Below are positions 10,749-21,316 of a stretch of 64,000 nt of DNA, in pieces. The number at the start of each line of letters is the position of its first letter. Position 1 is the stretch's first letter. This stretch comes from Dendrolimus kikuchii. Lineage: Eukaryota > Arthropoda > Insecta > Lepidoptera > Lasiocampidae. The notes beneath the pieces are model-generated. The model made no database searches. It was given only the letters and a program-made list of their open reading frames with translations, and was not told the DNA's origin. The DNA is taken from the NCBI GenBank assembly GCA_019925095.2, contig CM034413.1, forward strand, positions 501,001-565,000. Direction: 5' to 3'. The position numbers and the translations under genes were made by a program.

Positions 10749-11459
10749 GCCGACAAAAGACAAATTCACACCTGCATACCTGTAGACGTTTTATTAACTT
10801 TGCGGCATTCGGACTTCTTTCGCTTACTTTGTGTTTAAAATTTGTGATTATAAAACAGCCCATTGTGTATCTTAATCTTTTATGGTAGTCATTAGCCAGG
10901 TGTGATTCTAGGAAATTTAGTACACGCGGTCGAGCAGATATATTGTATTTGTACAGTATAAAACAATGCCGCAATGGAGGGATGAGGAGTCGAGCGATAT
11001 CCACAAGCGGAGCAAGACTTGTGTACATTCGGTAATCTATATAGTGAAGGACTTTGCGCGTGTTATTGAATCGTGCTTTACGTTTGGACTGGTTGTGTTC
11101 AGTTATATTTGTACCTGTGTTATACGTGTTTGTACATATATTTTGCCATTTTGCCAGGTGGTAGGGCATTCGCCCGACTGGATGGCCACCACCCCTGGTC
11201 TCAAGTATGTCGCCATAACAACCTTGAGTTGTGTTCCGGTATTAGTGACCAGGTTCCAGTTTCTCTTAAGAGAGCAGCAGCGCATTTGTAGCAACTTTAG
11301 TGTTGCAAATGTCCATAGGCGATGGTAACCGCTTTCCATCAAGTGGGCCGTCTGCCTGTGTGCTGATCTCCTGCAATAAAAAAAAATATAGTTCTAACAA
11401 ATTAAATTTTAATTAGTAATTCCAACGGCATTTTAATTCGAGTCCTGCAACTCGTAACA
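10749..11459 (+). mobile_element. LTR-1 copy split by rep-X
   Basis: The left part (10749 to ~11139) runs from GCCGACAAAAGACAAATTCA to CCTGTGTTATACGTGTTTGT. After the rep-X the LTR resumes at ~11389 (ATAGTTCTAACAAATT) and ends CTGCAACTCGTAACA at 11459. TATA-like TATAAAACAATG is at 10960. The 173-residue antisense ORF here is accidental. Confidence 0.8.
11140..11388 (+). repeat. rep-X, 5'-truncated, inside LTR-1
   Basis: Begins at GCCAGGTGGTAGGGCATTC and ends CTCCTGCAATAAAAAAAAAT. LTR-1 sequence on both sides shows it is the younger insertion. Confidence 0.88.
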
Positions 11460-11518
11460 ATACAAATAACCAATAAAATAAATATAATTAACTTCACTCG
11501 GGATTAGTCCGAGCTTGA

Positions 11519-11629
11519 ATTGAAAAATCAACCCTAAAACCGGTTATACCAGATTGGTTTTAACCAATCGGTTGTAACCAGTTTTAGGGCTGAACCAATC
11601 GGTTATGGAAGATTCGATGATTTTTCAAT
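11519..11629. mobile_element. Small foldback element
   Basis: ATTGAAAAATCA at 11519-11530 is the exact inverse of TGATTTTTCAAT at 11618-11629. Inside, CCCTAAAACCGGTTATACC is mirrored by GGTTGTAACCAGTTTTAGGG, so most of the 111 bp can fold. Confidence 0.6.
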
Positions 11630-11710
11630 CTCCAGATAAAACTTGTAACTCGAATAAATTATAATCTGTGTGAATTCAAAAGTGAAACCATTTAACATTT
11701 TATTCATGCA

Positions 11711-11922
11711 TACATACATAACTTCACGCCAGTTCCCTTGCGGGGTAGGCACGAACAACAGAGCGCCATTTAGGCCCATTCTTACACACCTCACTTGCTT
11801 CTTTGACATTCATAACTCTTGTCATGCACACTCGTCTGTTCTTAAGGCTCCGGACATCACCCTCCACTAGTACACGATCAATTTGGTCATGGAAGGTGTG
11901 TCGTGGCCTTCCACGACTCACA
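11711..11922 (-). mobile_element. RTE-1, 5'-truncated, with TSD
   Basis: C-terminal 70 codons and tail of RTE-1. Flanked by 11 bp repeats TTATTCATGCA at 11700-11710 and 11923-11933. Confidence 0.9.
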
Positions 11923-12284
11923 TTATTCATGCAATTAACAATTTTATACATTATTCTATTAACAATTTTTATCTGGTGATTGTTAAACCTTGTTCCAAAC
12001 CTTGGTTTTAATCGCTTCTCAGAGCTCCTATTTTTGGAGATTTGACGGCCCTATTAACAGATATAGCCTATTGGCTTTAATGTGAAGCTTAAGTGAGTGT
12101 GTTACAGCCCTAAAGTGGGATCAAGATAGGATCGAAATTTAGAATCTAATTGTTATTGGAGGCAAGTTTTAGAATGGGTGAAACACACGCAACATTAAGG
12201 AGTGTAAAGGCAGTTATAACCCTACAAGATTATTTAATTCGCTGCTTAAAGCCTGACTAGCATTAACTAAGTAGTTTGTTAACT

Positions 12285-12362
12285 ATGGTCTGGATCTCTG
12301 GGATCGGCCCCAGAGTCTTGCTTAATTTGGGGATATATAATATGTGTGTTTGTCTGTCGATA
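12285..12362 (+). repeat. SINE-B tail fragment
   Basis: CTATGGTCTGGATCTCTGGG, ATCGGCCCCAGAGTC, TTGCTTAATTTGGGGATATA and GTTTGTCTGTCGAT match the 3' part of SINE-B at 52984-53222. Confidence 0.75.
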
Positions 12363-12535
12363 AATGTTGAAAAAATGTATTGAACTTGACAAGTAAAGTT
12401 CTTTCACCGTTGAACAGAATTTTTCCAATTAAGCAATGAGTTATTGAATAATTATGTAGGTTAAATTATCTTATTATTATCTCAGAGGAATTCTTTTTCA
12501 TCGCTTATTTATTTTCTTTTCTGTTTTATGTACTA

Positions 12536-13100
12536 ACTAGCTTCTGCCCGCGATTTCGTGCGCGTGGAATGGTTAAAAAAACTCCGATTTTGAAGCATTC
12601 TTCATTGGTGCTCCGCTCCTATTGGTCTTAGCGTGATGATATATAGCCTATAGCCTTCCTCGATAAATGGTCTATCTAACACGTAAATAATTTATCAAAT
12701 CAGAATAGTAGTTCCTGAGATTAGCGCGTGCAATCAAACAAACAAACTCATCAGCTTTTTTTTTATTGCAGGAGATCAGCAGACGGGCAGACAGCCCACT
12801 TGATGGAAAGCAGTTACCATCGCCTATGGACATTTGCAACAGCAAAGTTGCTACAAATACGCTGCTGCTCTCTTAAGGGAGACTGGAACCTGGTCACTAA
12901 TGCCGGAATACAACTCAAGGTTGTTATGGCCCCATAATTTAGACCAGGGGTGGTAGCCATCCAGTCGGGCAAATGCCCTACCACCTGGCTGTGAGTTGTT
13001 AAGTCGCCTCTTACGACAGGCCGCCCGGCCGCAGGAAATTGTATTCTTTCTCCGTTCCTGGACGGATATAAAGCTTTATAAAGTATATTAGTATAAGATT
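12536..13100 (-). mobile_element. Helitron-like element split by rep-X
   Basis: Plus-strand order: CTAGCTTCTGCCCGCGATTT, CATTGGTGCTCCGCTCCTAT, AGCGTGATGATATATAGCC, TGAGATTAGCGCG, then rep-X, then AGCTTTATAAAGTATATTAG. It is the reverse of 22376-22612. Confidence 0.8.
12757..13072 (-). repeat. rep-X, full length, with TSD
   Basis: Poly(T) then ATTGCAGGAGATCAGCAGAC through GTTCCTGGACGGATATAA. AGCTTT occurs on both sides (before the T-run and at ~13072), matching a single AGCTTTATAA in the empty Helitron. This supports retroposition. Confidence 0.88.
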
Positions 13101-13719
13101 TGAACGATAGCTGTGGGTCACTGTAGCCCACGGATGAAACGCTGGTTCAGTTTGTAATGGACTGTATGAGAGAGATATCACCTAGATCCTTGCACTAGAA
13201 AAGTAGAAGCTCTACCAACCTTGAGACCGGTCCTCTCACTAAACCACCATTCCACTAGGGGCCAGTAGTCCAACAAAGATCCGGCTTGAAGGGCCATAAA
13301 ATGGACGACTTCCGGGTTGCACTCACGGTACCGTGGGGGGCGACTAACACACATTATTTGGCCCGTAAATTGGAGTCTTCGTTAGGATATACACCTTTGG
13401 TAAAGTACATAAAATAGTACAATTAAAAGATTATCGCCTTTCATTAGAGAACAGCGACATCTAGTGAGCGATCAAATATAACAATTTACATTGAGCGGAT
13501 GTGGAGCGTTTAACAACCTTAGAGCTAACACTTTTGACAAAGTCTAAGCACGTATAGTCAGTTCTTGGCACGGAGAGTAATCACAGCATGTATAATCAAT
13601 ATTATTCAAAAATGATGAGCGCACGGCGCGTCGTGGTCTCGTAAAAACGTCGACAGGAAGTATCCAAAAATGGCTTTTTTTTTTGGCCAGGAGAAATCCG
13701 TTTGAGAACTAAGCCGCGA
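13101..13719. other. No gene seen
   Basis: Unassigned single-copy-looking sequence; no coding signal. Confidence 0.45.
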
Positions 13720-14210
13720 CAGGCACAGAAGCCCGGGGGGATGTTCGCGACCTGTGTGAGTGTGTGGGATTCGCCAGATCGGGGGTGGCACTAGCGTGCC
13801 CGGTCAGAACCGGTGCCACGCTATTGCCACTCTCCAGTTAGGGATACCCACTAAAACCCCTGGGTGTTCCGTCCTGCGTCTTATGCCAGGGCTACGGGAA
13901 ATGGGCTGCCCGACTCCGCAGTGCCCTGGCAGGCGTGGGCCCCCCTCACTGGGCCTCTTCCTATGCCAGGGGACGTGTCCCCCAGCTACTTCTTGGTCTA
14001 TTCCAGGCGTGGGCCGGTCTGTAACGCGCCCCACGGGAAGAGAGAAGAGCGCGCGCGGAACACTTGCGCTCTCATCTCGACGGCATGTCTGGCAGCTTAC
14101 GGTGGCCGAAGGTCTAGCTCAGACTTCCGGCGTCGGCGCGTCCTCCTTTGGCGGGAGCGGAGCAGAGACGTACTGTTAGTCCCGAGCACTTATATGTTTT
14201 AAAAAAAAAA
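13720..14210 (+). repeat. GC-rich block ending in poly(A)
   Basis: Markedly more GC than its surroundings, with GGGGGTGGCACTAGCGTGCC, CAGTTAGGGATACCCACT and CAGGCGTGGGCC repeated twice. It ends in TTTTAAAAAAAAAA at about 14197-14210. That suggests a retroposed or LINE-derived (5' UTR-like) piece on the plus strand. The 112-139 residue ORFs overlap on several frames and look like products of base composition. I do not assign a family. Confidence 0.35.
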
Positions 14211-15327
14211 CAATTTTGGCTTACAGGAACCTTTTATTTTATTATTATGAATAATAATTGACTTGGAGTCTCAATATACGGGACCTCAAAGGTCTACCGG
14301 ACCGATATGGTATTAGTTTTGAGCAATCCAGCCGGCAGGCATAAACCAGGTCCGTTGCTGTAGAGCTGTGGCTAATAACCAAGAGAACTCTATGAATTTG
14401 TAAAAAGATTTGGTATTTATAGGCAATTACTGCTGATCGACATTTTGGAAATCTATGTCAATGAGATGTTTGACTCAGCAATAAGTGCCTATTGCATAGG
14501 GTTGTAACAGTACGCTGACGCTTCCGCTCCGCCTCCTCCTTTGCAAGCATGACGTGTTCGCAGAAGGAGGAGTCAGCGTCCTATCCGGTGCGGCTTCCGA
14601 CCATGGTGCGAACCACGGCCGGGAGCGAAAGGTCCAGTCCGGGTCCAAAAATGGCTGCAGGAACCCTGCTGTGCATTGGGCGACGTCTCACACACAAAGA
14701 AGGTAGACAGAAATATTGATGGAGCGATATTCTACCTACCTTACACTATGCAAGGACCGAACAAATAGCTAATTTGTTCTTGATACGTTTGTGATTAATA
14801 ATTTTCTTGAATTAGATAACATAAAAAATGGTCTCTTATATTTGCAGATACAGGCGTATATTGAACAAAGTTAGTTCTCCTCATTTTATGTATGGCATTA
14901 TTCCGTTTAAATATTAACGAAGATTAAGTAATTAAAAAGTTTTTAGATGTTTGATGTAGGTATCTTTATAAAAATCCTAGTATGATAGCCAGATCATTAT
15001 TTAAAATTTAATATATGAGTTATTGTGTGTATAGTAGATGATGGGGCTGACATGCCTATGTGGCCAAAGTCCCAAATAGATAAAGATGAAAAAAAAAATC
15101 AGTAGTACGGGTCGAAGAGTTCAACAGGACCCCGAATTGGTAATCGAAGCGAATCGGAATCGTAACTTTTGACAGTTTCGGTAACCTGTAAACCGTCTCG
15201 GCTCAATATTGAATCAATCTTAACTTGTCCGAGACTCATTTAATATGAATTCCAGAGACTAAGGGTATTTCATCATCGTCAATCGAATAGATCTTGACTT
15301 GCACTGGCAGAGTTTTCTTTGGAAAGT
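14211..15327. other. Unassigned
   Basis: At 14514-14580 CGCTGAC and CCTCCTCCTT are mirrored by AAGGAGGAGTCAGCG, an imperfect hairpin. The rest is without recognisable coding or repeat signal. Confidence 0.4.
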
Positions 15328-15642
15328 TTTTTTTATTGCAGGAGTCCAGCAGACAGGCAGACGGCCCACTTGATGGACAGCGGTTACCATCGCCTATGAA
15401 CATTTACAACAGCAAAGTTGCTACAGATGCGCTGCTGCTCTCTTAAGGGAGACTGGAACCTGGTCACTAATGCCGGAACACAACTCAAGGTTGTTATGGC
15501 GACATACTCTAAACCAGGGGTGGTAGCCATCCAGTCGGGCAAACACCCTACCACCTGGCTGTGGGTTATTTTGTCGCCTCTTACGACAGGCCGCCCCAAC
15601 GCAGGAAATTGTATTCTTTCTCCGTTCCTGCACGGATAAAAG
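15328..15642 (-). repeat. rep-X, full length
   Basis: T-run, ATTGCAGGAGTCCAGCAGAC, through CCGTTCCTGCACGGATAA. Confidence 0.9.
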
Positions 15643-15746
15643 TAACGGACTTGAGGCACTATAGAATACCGAAAGACAAGTAACCCGGCGTCGATGCTTT
15701 ATGCGTTGAAGTCTTGTATTGACATGCTTACTGGCGAAGATAATTG

Positions 15747-15806
15747 TGAAGGAAGTAGCTGACCACTTCCTTCACCATTATCATGTCTACTAGAAGCAGA
15801 CATGAT
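15747..15806. other. Twin adjacent hairpins
   Basis: TGAAGGAAGT (15747-15756) pairs perfectly with ACTTCCTTCA (15765-15774) over an 8-base loop. Six bases later ATCATGTCT (15780-15788) pairs perfectly with AGACATGAT (15798-15806) over a 9-base loop. Function unknown; possibly the 3' end of an unrecognised element. Confidence 0.6.
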
Positions 15807-16232
15807 GTAAGCGAAGCATTAGGTTATCAAAGACAATAAAATATGTAGTGCTATGTATACTCTGAAATGACTATTAAACCGTCTTGTTTACAATTATTCT
15901 TATCAATTTGTACGACGTACTCGGAATTTCATAAAATAAAAACAAAATTAAATATTATTATTAAATTAAACATAAATGTCGTCAGTCTGTCTTTATATCT
16001 CGAGTGGTCTACTTTTCTACAGTTTTCGCCGAAGGTTACCTACCCATTGAAGCAGAACGAGGCTGCGGAGCGGAGAATCGGAGAAATATCAAGCAACAGG
16101 AGTGCATAAAAATTGCGTCTACGGGTAGGTAGACAATCTTATTGGTTAATAATTCTGCTTTTCTCCGCTGTGCAGCTTCGCTCCGCTTCCGGACAAGAAA
16201 GAAAGAAGAAAAATCGTTTTATTCAGTGCAAA
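15807..16232. other. No gene seen
   Basis: AT-rich, then GCTTCGCTCCGCTTCCGG near 16170. The short ORF at 15867-16109 has no recognisable domain. Confidence 0.4.
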
Positions 16233-16550
16233 TTATTTTTTATTTATTGCAGGAATTCAACGGACAGGCAGACGGCCCACTAGATGGAAAGCGGTTACCA
16301 TCGCTTATGGATATTTGCAACACCAATGGTGCTACAAATGCGCTGCTACTCTCTAAGGGAGACTGGAACCTGGTCATTAATTCCGGAATATAACGCAAGG
16401 TTGTTATGGCGACATACTTTAGACCAGGAATGGTAGTCATCCAGTCGGGCGAAAGCCCTACCACCTGGCTGTGGGTTGTTTTGTCGCCTCTTACGACAGG
16501 CCGCCCGGGTGCAGGAAATTGTATTCTTTCTCCGTTCCTGCACGGATAGA
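16233..16550 (-). repeat. rep-X, full length
   Basis: TTTATTGCAGGAATTCAACG through CCGTTCCTGCACGGATAG; the more diverged interior includes CATACTTTAGACCAGGAATG. Confidence 0.88.
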
Positions 16551-16705
16551 CATTACATTGGATAGTGTAGGTATAATTGTTAACAAATTAATCTAAAATA
16601 ACTTAATCTGGTCCTGAAAGGAGAATCAGTCTCAGAATAATGCTGGTCTTTTAAAACCAGCGCTGAGCTTCCGCTGAGCCCTTAAAGTACTATATATATG
16701 TATAT

Positions 16706-16925
16706 ATATAGCTGTGGTGGAGTTGGCTTTCAAAATCCTCCGATATTGAAACATTTTTCATTGGTGCTCCGCTCCTATTCGTCTTAGCGTGATGATATCA
16801 AGCCTATAGCCTTCCTCGATAAATGGGCTATATAACACTGAAAGAATTTTTCAAATCAGACCAGTGGGTCCTGAGATAAGCGCGTTCAAACAAAAAAACT
16901 CTTCAACTTTATATATTAGTATAAG
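16706..16925 (-). mobile_element. Helitron-like element
   Basis: Contains CATTGGTGCTCCGCTCCTAT, AGCGTGATGATATCAAGCC, ATAAATGGGCTATATAACAC and ends ACTTTATATATTAGTATAAG. The CTAG end is degraded (AGCTGTGGTGG). Confidence 0.75.
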
Positions 16926-17681
16926 AGTATAAGATTAATAAAAGTTAGAGAAGAATTACCTGAGAGTATATTCTCTGAAGTTTCAGTTCTACTGTCTGTG
17001 AACTGCACATATTTTTTTTGTTTGATATAACTGGCTAGCAATAGCCGCTATGTCTACAGCTCTGAATCCTCGGCAAGAAATTTGCAAGACAATTTGGATA
17101 CCGCAAAATATGTTCAGTGTAGCCTCGAGAAACATACACGAGGCAGTATCTTTTAAATGTGCACACCTGCAGGTCGTAAAACGCAGTTTTATTGCCCCCG
17201 GATTTAGGAATTCTTTTGTTTACTTTGTGTTTAGAATTTGTAGTTCAGATAAACATGCTATTGTTTTTCTACTTCTTTTATGGCCGACATTAGTCTCGAA
17301 CTAATTCTTGCTTGCCAGGTGTGCGGATTAACTTTTTTTTTTTTTTTTTCAATTTATTTTCAATAAAAAGTTACAAGATTATAATAACAATTACATTGCC
17401 AAACTGCAGCGCAGTTTGTCGGCAGCGTTCTCGTGGATTGCATTAAATTACACCTTATAACTTCTACATTATATACTGAAGTACATTTTTTTTTTAAGTA
17501 AATTATAATATAAATTGAAATTTTTGAGTAAACCATTTTTTGTATTATAATTATTATGCTTTAATTACCACCGTTATCTAAAGTACATATACGCCAAACC
17601 CCTTTAAAATCGTTTAAAACGTCTGCATTGATTCCTTGATAACAGTACCATATCTCATCGCGCACATACACCACCACTCAT

Positions 17682-17683
<2 letters not shown>

Positions 17684-17777
<94 letters not shown>

Positions 17778-17830
17778 CATACAAACATACGCGTACATAC
17801 ACACACACACATATATATACACATACAAAA
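17684..17830. repeat. (CA)n(TA)n microsatellite
   Basis: An alternating ACACAC tract is followed by ATATAT and mixed ATACAT/ACACAC units. It lies in the 3' UTR of the surrounding LINE. Overlapping Cys/Tyr/Val ORFs on both strands are artefacts of it. Confidence 0.95.
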
Positions 17831-17871
17831 CAAGCAATAGTATATACACGCAACGAAACACGGCACCATCA

Positions 17872-19131
17872 TCAAGGACACAATGCTAAATAATGCTTAC
17901 GTAATATACATTTTAAACTCTGTTTGGACATATTTTCCGTTAGCATATCTTTGGGTATCTCATTATATATCTTAGGACATACCCATCTCCTGGTCCGTAG
18001 CCCGTAATAATTATTTACTTTAGGTAGTTCATATTTCAGTTTATTAGACACTTGTCGGGTTGGATATTTCCGCGATATTAATTTCTTAAGTTCAGTGTTC
18101 TCGTATTGTTCTAAAATGATATTTAGTTTATACTTATACTGTATAGGTAGTATTTTACAAATTTTAAATAATTTTTCGTAATCATTTTTAAAATCTTCCT
18201 TTACTTTTCTGTCAACTAAATTTTTCAATATTCTTCCTTGTAAATTTTTAACTTTATTCAAATGAGTCGGAAAAGCAGAACCATATCCACCCAACCCGTA
18301 ATTAATTATAGCATCGGCTAATGCGTAATATAGTATAAATAGTAAACTTCTGCTAACTGTCCATTTCAGGTTACTTATTTTTCCTAAGATAGATCGTAAT
18401 TTTTTACAAACTGAGTCGATGTGTATGTCCCAAGAAAAGCGATTGTCTATCGTTAAACCTAAATACTTATAACTACTAACATACTTTATTGAATCACATT
18501 CACAGTTTACCATACTTTTATGAAGACACTCGTATGTGTGCCCTTTTAAAGTAATATTAGAATTTTTAGCAATTGGGTTATATGGGGATGATATTATCAT
18601 ATATTTAGTCTTACTCATATTGATTAAAATTCCGTTATCATGTGCCCATTTCACAATGCTGTCAAAATCAGTTTGCATTATTGACTGTATATGTTCGCAG
18701 TCACGGCCGGCGTAAACCAGACACGTGTCATCGGCGTACATATAAACTTTACAGTTTTTTACGACATTAACCATACTGTTCACATGCATGATATATCCCA
18801 CTGGACCAAACACAGAACCAGTAGGTACACCGTATTTAACCTCGCCCAGCATACTGTCTGTTCCTTTCACCCTAACTTTCAAATATCTTTCCTCTAGGTA
18901 TTTTTGAAACATGTATTTACGGGACCTCTTATACCACATTCGCATGGCCTGTAACAGTTTATGCTCTAAAGTATCAAACGCTTTTTTAAAATCTATGAAT
19001 ACCACCATTACAATATTTTTTTCATTCAATGAATGGGCTATTTCATCAACAAACTGAGAAATAACCGTAGCTGTACTTCTATTTGGTCTAAATCCATGTA
19101 GCGCGTTCTCTATTATATTATTTTTTTCCAA
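17872..19131 (-). pseudogene. Reverse transcriptase of LINE (419-codon ORF fragment)
   Basis: RNA-templated DNA synthesis core of a non-LTR element. Visible motifs: GFRPNRST (13-20), VVFIDFKKAFD (43-53) with the first catalytic Asp, GVPTGSVFGP (101-110), YADDT (132-136) with the catalytic Asp pair, MSKTKYMI (thumb side) and YKYLGLTID. The usual GVPQGS motif is GVPTGS here, a likely damaging change. The ORF starts inside the finger region. Upstream minus-strand sequence to 19724 continues the same protein (SNKSPGIDGI, NYRPIAIL) but with frameshifts and stops near 19140-19330. So the copy is dead. Confidence 0.85.
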
Positions 19132-19456
19132 AAATGTACTAACTTGTCCTACTATTACTTTTTCAACAATTTTATTGATAATATTAATATGGCAATGGGT
19201 CTATAATTTCCATAATCTTTGTGGGTTCCTTGTTTATAAATTTCTTATTATTGATGTTTTTAATTGATTGGGATAAACTCCTTTTTTTACGCATAAATTT
19301 ATAAATTTACACAATGGACTATGTGTTCCTTCACACTATCTTTTAAGTCTACACGAATACCATCAATCCCAGGTGACTTATTACTATTTAAATTAGATAT
19401 TATTTGGTATATATCCTTTGGGCATACTGGTTTAAATCTAGCCTCGTTACTTTCTT

Positions 19457-19714
19457 TTACATACGAGTGTCTTTCGTAGAATAATCTTTTAATTTATGTT
19501 GTGATTTTAAGGCGTCTATTTCTTCTGTAAAAACCTGACAGAAATTATTACAAACATCCTCCAATGCAATTTTGCTAAAATATTTGCTAATTATGCTATC
19601 TACATCTAATTTTTCCCTTCCAAGCCAACTGTTCATCTTACTCCAAACTTTTCTCATGTCCCCGTTACATTTCTTAATATCATGTTTTTTATACTCATTT
19701 TTGGCAACATTCAC
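19457..19714 (-). pseudogene. LINE linker region, same element
   Basis: An 85-codon ORF (KVWSKMNSWLGREKLDVDS, FCQVFTEEIDALKS) typical of the segment between endonuclease and polymerase in non-LTR elements. It is out of frame with the downstream RT by later frameshifts. The endonuclease is missing because the element is 5'-truncated at 19724. Confidence 0.65.
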
Positions 19715-20130
19715 TGCTTTATTCTCGGTGAATACGGTCCTTTGTTCTATTATACAGTTTAGTATAAAACAATAACCGAATGGAGGGGTGAGGCAGTTGA
19801 GCGACGATTACGATAGAAGCAAGACGTGTACATTCGATAAGCGATATAGTGACGGACATTGAGAGTGTTATTGAATCATGCAGTGTTACTGGTTGTATCC
19901 AGTATATTTGTACCTGTTTTATACGTGTTTGTACAGTTCTAATAAACTCTACAGTAATTCCAACAGCATTAACAATATTAAAAATAAAAACGGATGAAGT
20001 CGCATGTAACATCTAGTTTTACAATATTTAATTGTGAACTATGTGACAGTTTGTTATCCAAGGCGCTAGAGATAAGTCAATATCAAATATACAATTGTAA
20101 AAATATTTTGTTAATAAAAATGTGTTAAAA

Positions 20131-20490
20131 TTTGTACAGTGTAATGTTTCGTAGTTTAAAGATGGCAGCACTGTTATAGAACGCCGTTGGCAAGAAAACT
20201 AAGAGCTTTTAAGCAGAAACTTGGAGGGATATTTGGCTGTGCATTGTGCAAGAACAGAGAAAGAAGAGTCGGTTGAACAAATCTTTAAGAGTTGGAACCA
20301 GTTATAACAAATTTGTACAGTGTAATGTTTCGTAGTTTAAAGATGGCAGCATTGCTACAGAACGTCGTTGGCAAGAAAACTAAGAGCTTTTAAGCAGAAA
20401 CTTGGCGGGATATTTGGCTGTGCATTGTGCAGGAACAGAGAAAGAAGACTCGATTGAACAAGTCTTTTAGACTTGGAACCAGTTTTAACT
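20131..20490. repeat. Tandem duplication, 2 x ~181 bp
   Basis: TTTGTACAGTGTAATGTTTC starts at 20131 and again at 20312. Both units contain GATGGCAGCA, GTTGGCAAGAAAACTAAGAG, TTTTAAGCAGAAACTTGG and GGCTGTGCATTGTGCA. I judge the units over 90% identical by eye, with scattered substitutions. Confidence 0.92.
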
Positions 20491-20675
20491 GGTTTTAGCT
20501 ATTTCGTTTGGAGTGTAAACGCAAATGAGTGCTATATAAACCTGCATTACCCGGTTTTTTCCTGGAGAATTACTTTATCTATTATGACAACTGTTTTTAA
20601 TATAATCATCTGTTTGTGTGCGACTGAAAACTTGCTATAGCATATGGTTGTGCTTTTTGAAACCGGTTTATTCAA

Positions 20676-20744
20676 CAATAACAACGACAACAACAACACC
20701 AACAACAACACCAACAACAACAACAACACCAACAAGAACAACAA
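20676..20744. repeat. (CAA/ACC)n microsatellite
   Basis: Repeated AAC/ACCAACAAC units. It leads into ACTCTTTATTGTACACCA, the start of a rep-S LINE-tail repeat. Confidence 0.9.
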
Positions 20745-20850
20745 TACTCTTTATTGTACACCAACATAAGAAAAGTAATACATTATATTGTCTTAACTAT
20801 AAGGTAGTACAATGGGCGGTCTTATTACTTAAACCAATATTATATTCACC
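20745..20850 (-). repeat. rep-S copy
   Basis: CTCTTTATTGTACACCAACA and AATGGGCGGTCTTATTACTT match the block seen at 23100-23260, 25611-25745, 38860-40060, 55825-55880 and 57015-57070. Probably a LINE 3' end read in reverse. Confidence 0.6.
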
Positions 20851-20986
20851 AAAACCTATTTAACAAACTTTTGTTACCAAAAACCATTTGATTGAAGTTA
20901 AATTTAGAACAAAATCGAAAAGTTCCTATATACCTAGGCTGTAACCGATTTGGCTTCTACTAACGGTTCCCAAGCCTTGTTAGTTC

Positions 20987-21125
20987 TGCGTCGAAGTGGC
21001 CTGACTTAGAGGGAACAAAACAACCCACAGCCAGGTGGTAGGGCATTAGCCCGTTTGGATAACTACCATCTCTGTTCCGGAGCATGCCATCATAACTTTG
21101 ATTTATGTTCCAGCATTAGTGGCCA
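20987..21125 (+). repeat. rep-X remnant just before the transporter
   Basis: AACAACCCACAGCCAGGTGG, TAGGGCATTAGCCCG, CATCATAACTTTG and TGTTCCAGCATTAGTGGCCAG match rep-X with many changes. It ends 26 bp before the transporter's start codon. Confidence 0.75.
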
Positions 21126-21151
21126 GAGAAGATACCGGCATACCATTCAGA

Positions 21152-21316
21152 ATGGAAATGGAGAACAGAAGTGGTTATGAAGAAAACTTGGACTTTCCCA
21201 TTCCTGTGGAGCAACGATTTAAAAGCATGAGAACCGAAGCATCAGAAGATTTCCTTATTTATAAATATCCTGAGTTCTATGATTTTTCATCAGAGAGGAA
21301 GATTTTATGGGCAGAG
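21152..21316 (+). CDS. Transporter exon 1
   Basis: 55 codons of hydrophilic, acidic N-terminal cytosolic tail ending KILWAE, followed by donor GTAAGA at 21317. Confidence 0.85.

Larger units (their letters stand above)
17333..19724 (-). mobile_element. Non-LTR retrotransposon, 5'-truncated, in LTR-1
   Basis: A run of T at 17333-17350 is the poly(A) tail on the minus strand. The 3' UTR holds a CA/TA microsatellite, followed upstream by a reverse transcriptase ORF. The element stops at 19724 inside the region before the polymerase core. I see no convincing TSD (at most one base). Clade not assigned; the tail motif YGLRTRRWVCPKIYNEIP is jockey/CR1-superfamily-like. Confidence 0.8.
17155..19985 (+). 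mobile_element. LTR-1 copy split by a LINE
   Basis: The left part ends GCCAGGTGTGCGGATTAAC at 17332. The right part resumes TCGGTGAATACGGTCC at 19725 and runs to CCAACAGCATTAACAATATT. In the intact copy at 31629-32114 these joints are contiguous (reverse strand ATTAACTCGGTGAGC). Both outer ends are damaged. Confidence 0.8.

Noticed and set aside
10648..11169. 173-codon minus-strand ORF
   Set aside because: Antisense to LTR-1 and SINE-A sequence; no coding features.
13760..14202. 112-139 codon ORFs
   Set aside because: Lie in a GC-rich block open in several frames; composition effect.
17614..17893. Several Cys/Tyr/Val- or Thr/His-rich ORFs on both strands
   Set aside because: Translations of the CA/TA microsatellite.
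21098..21151. Upstream ATG giving 18 extra residues to the transporter
   Set aside because: Those codons are rep-X sequence; the N-terminus MEMENRSG is the more likely start.
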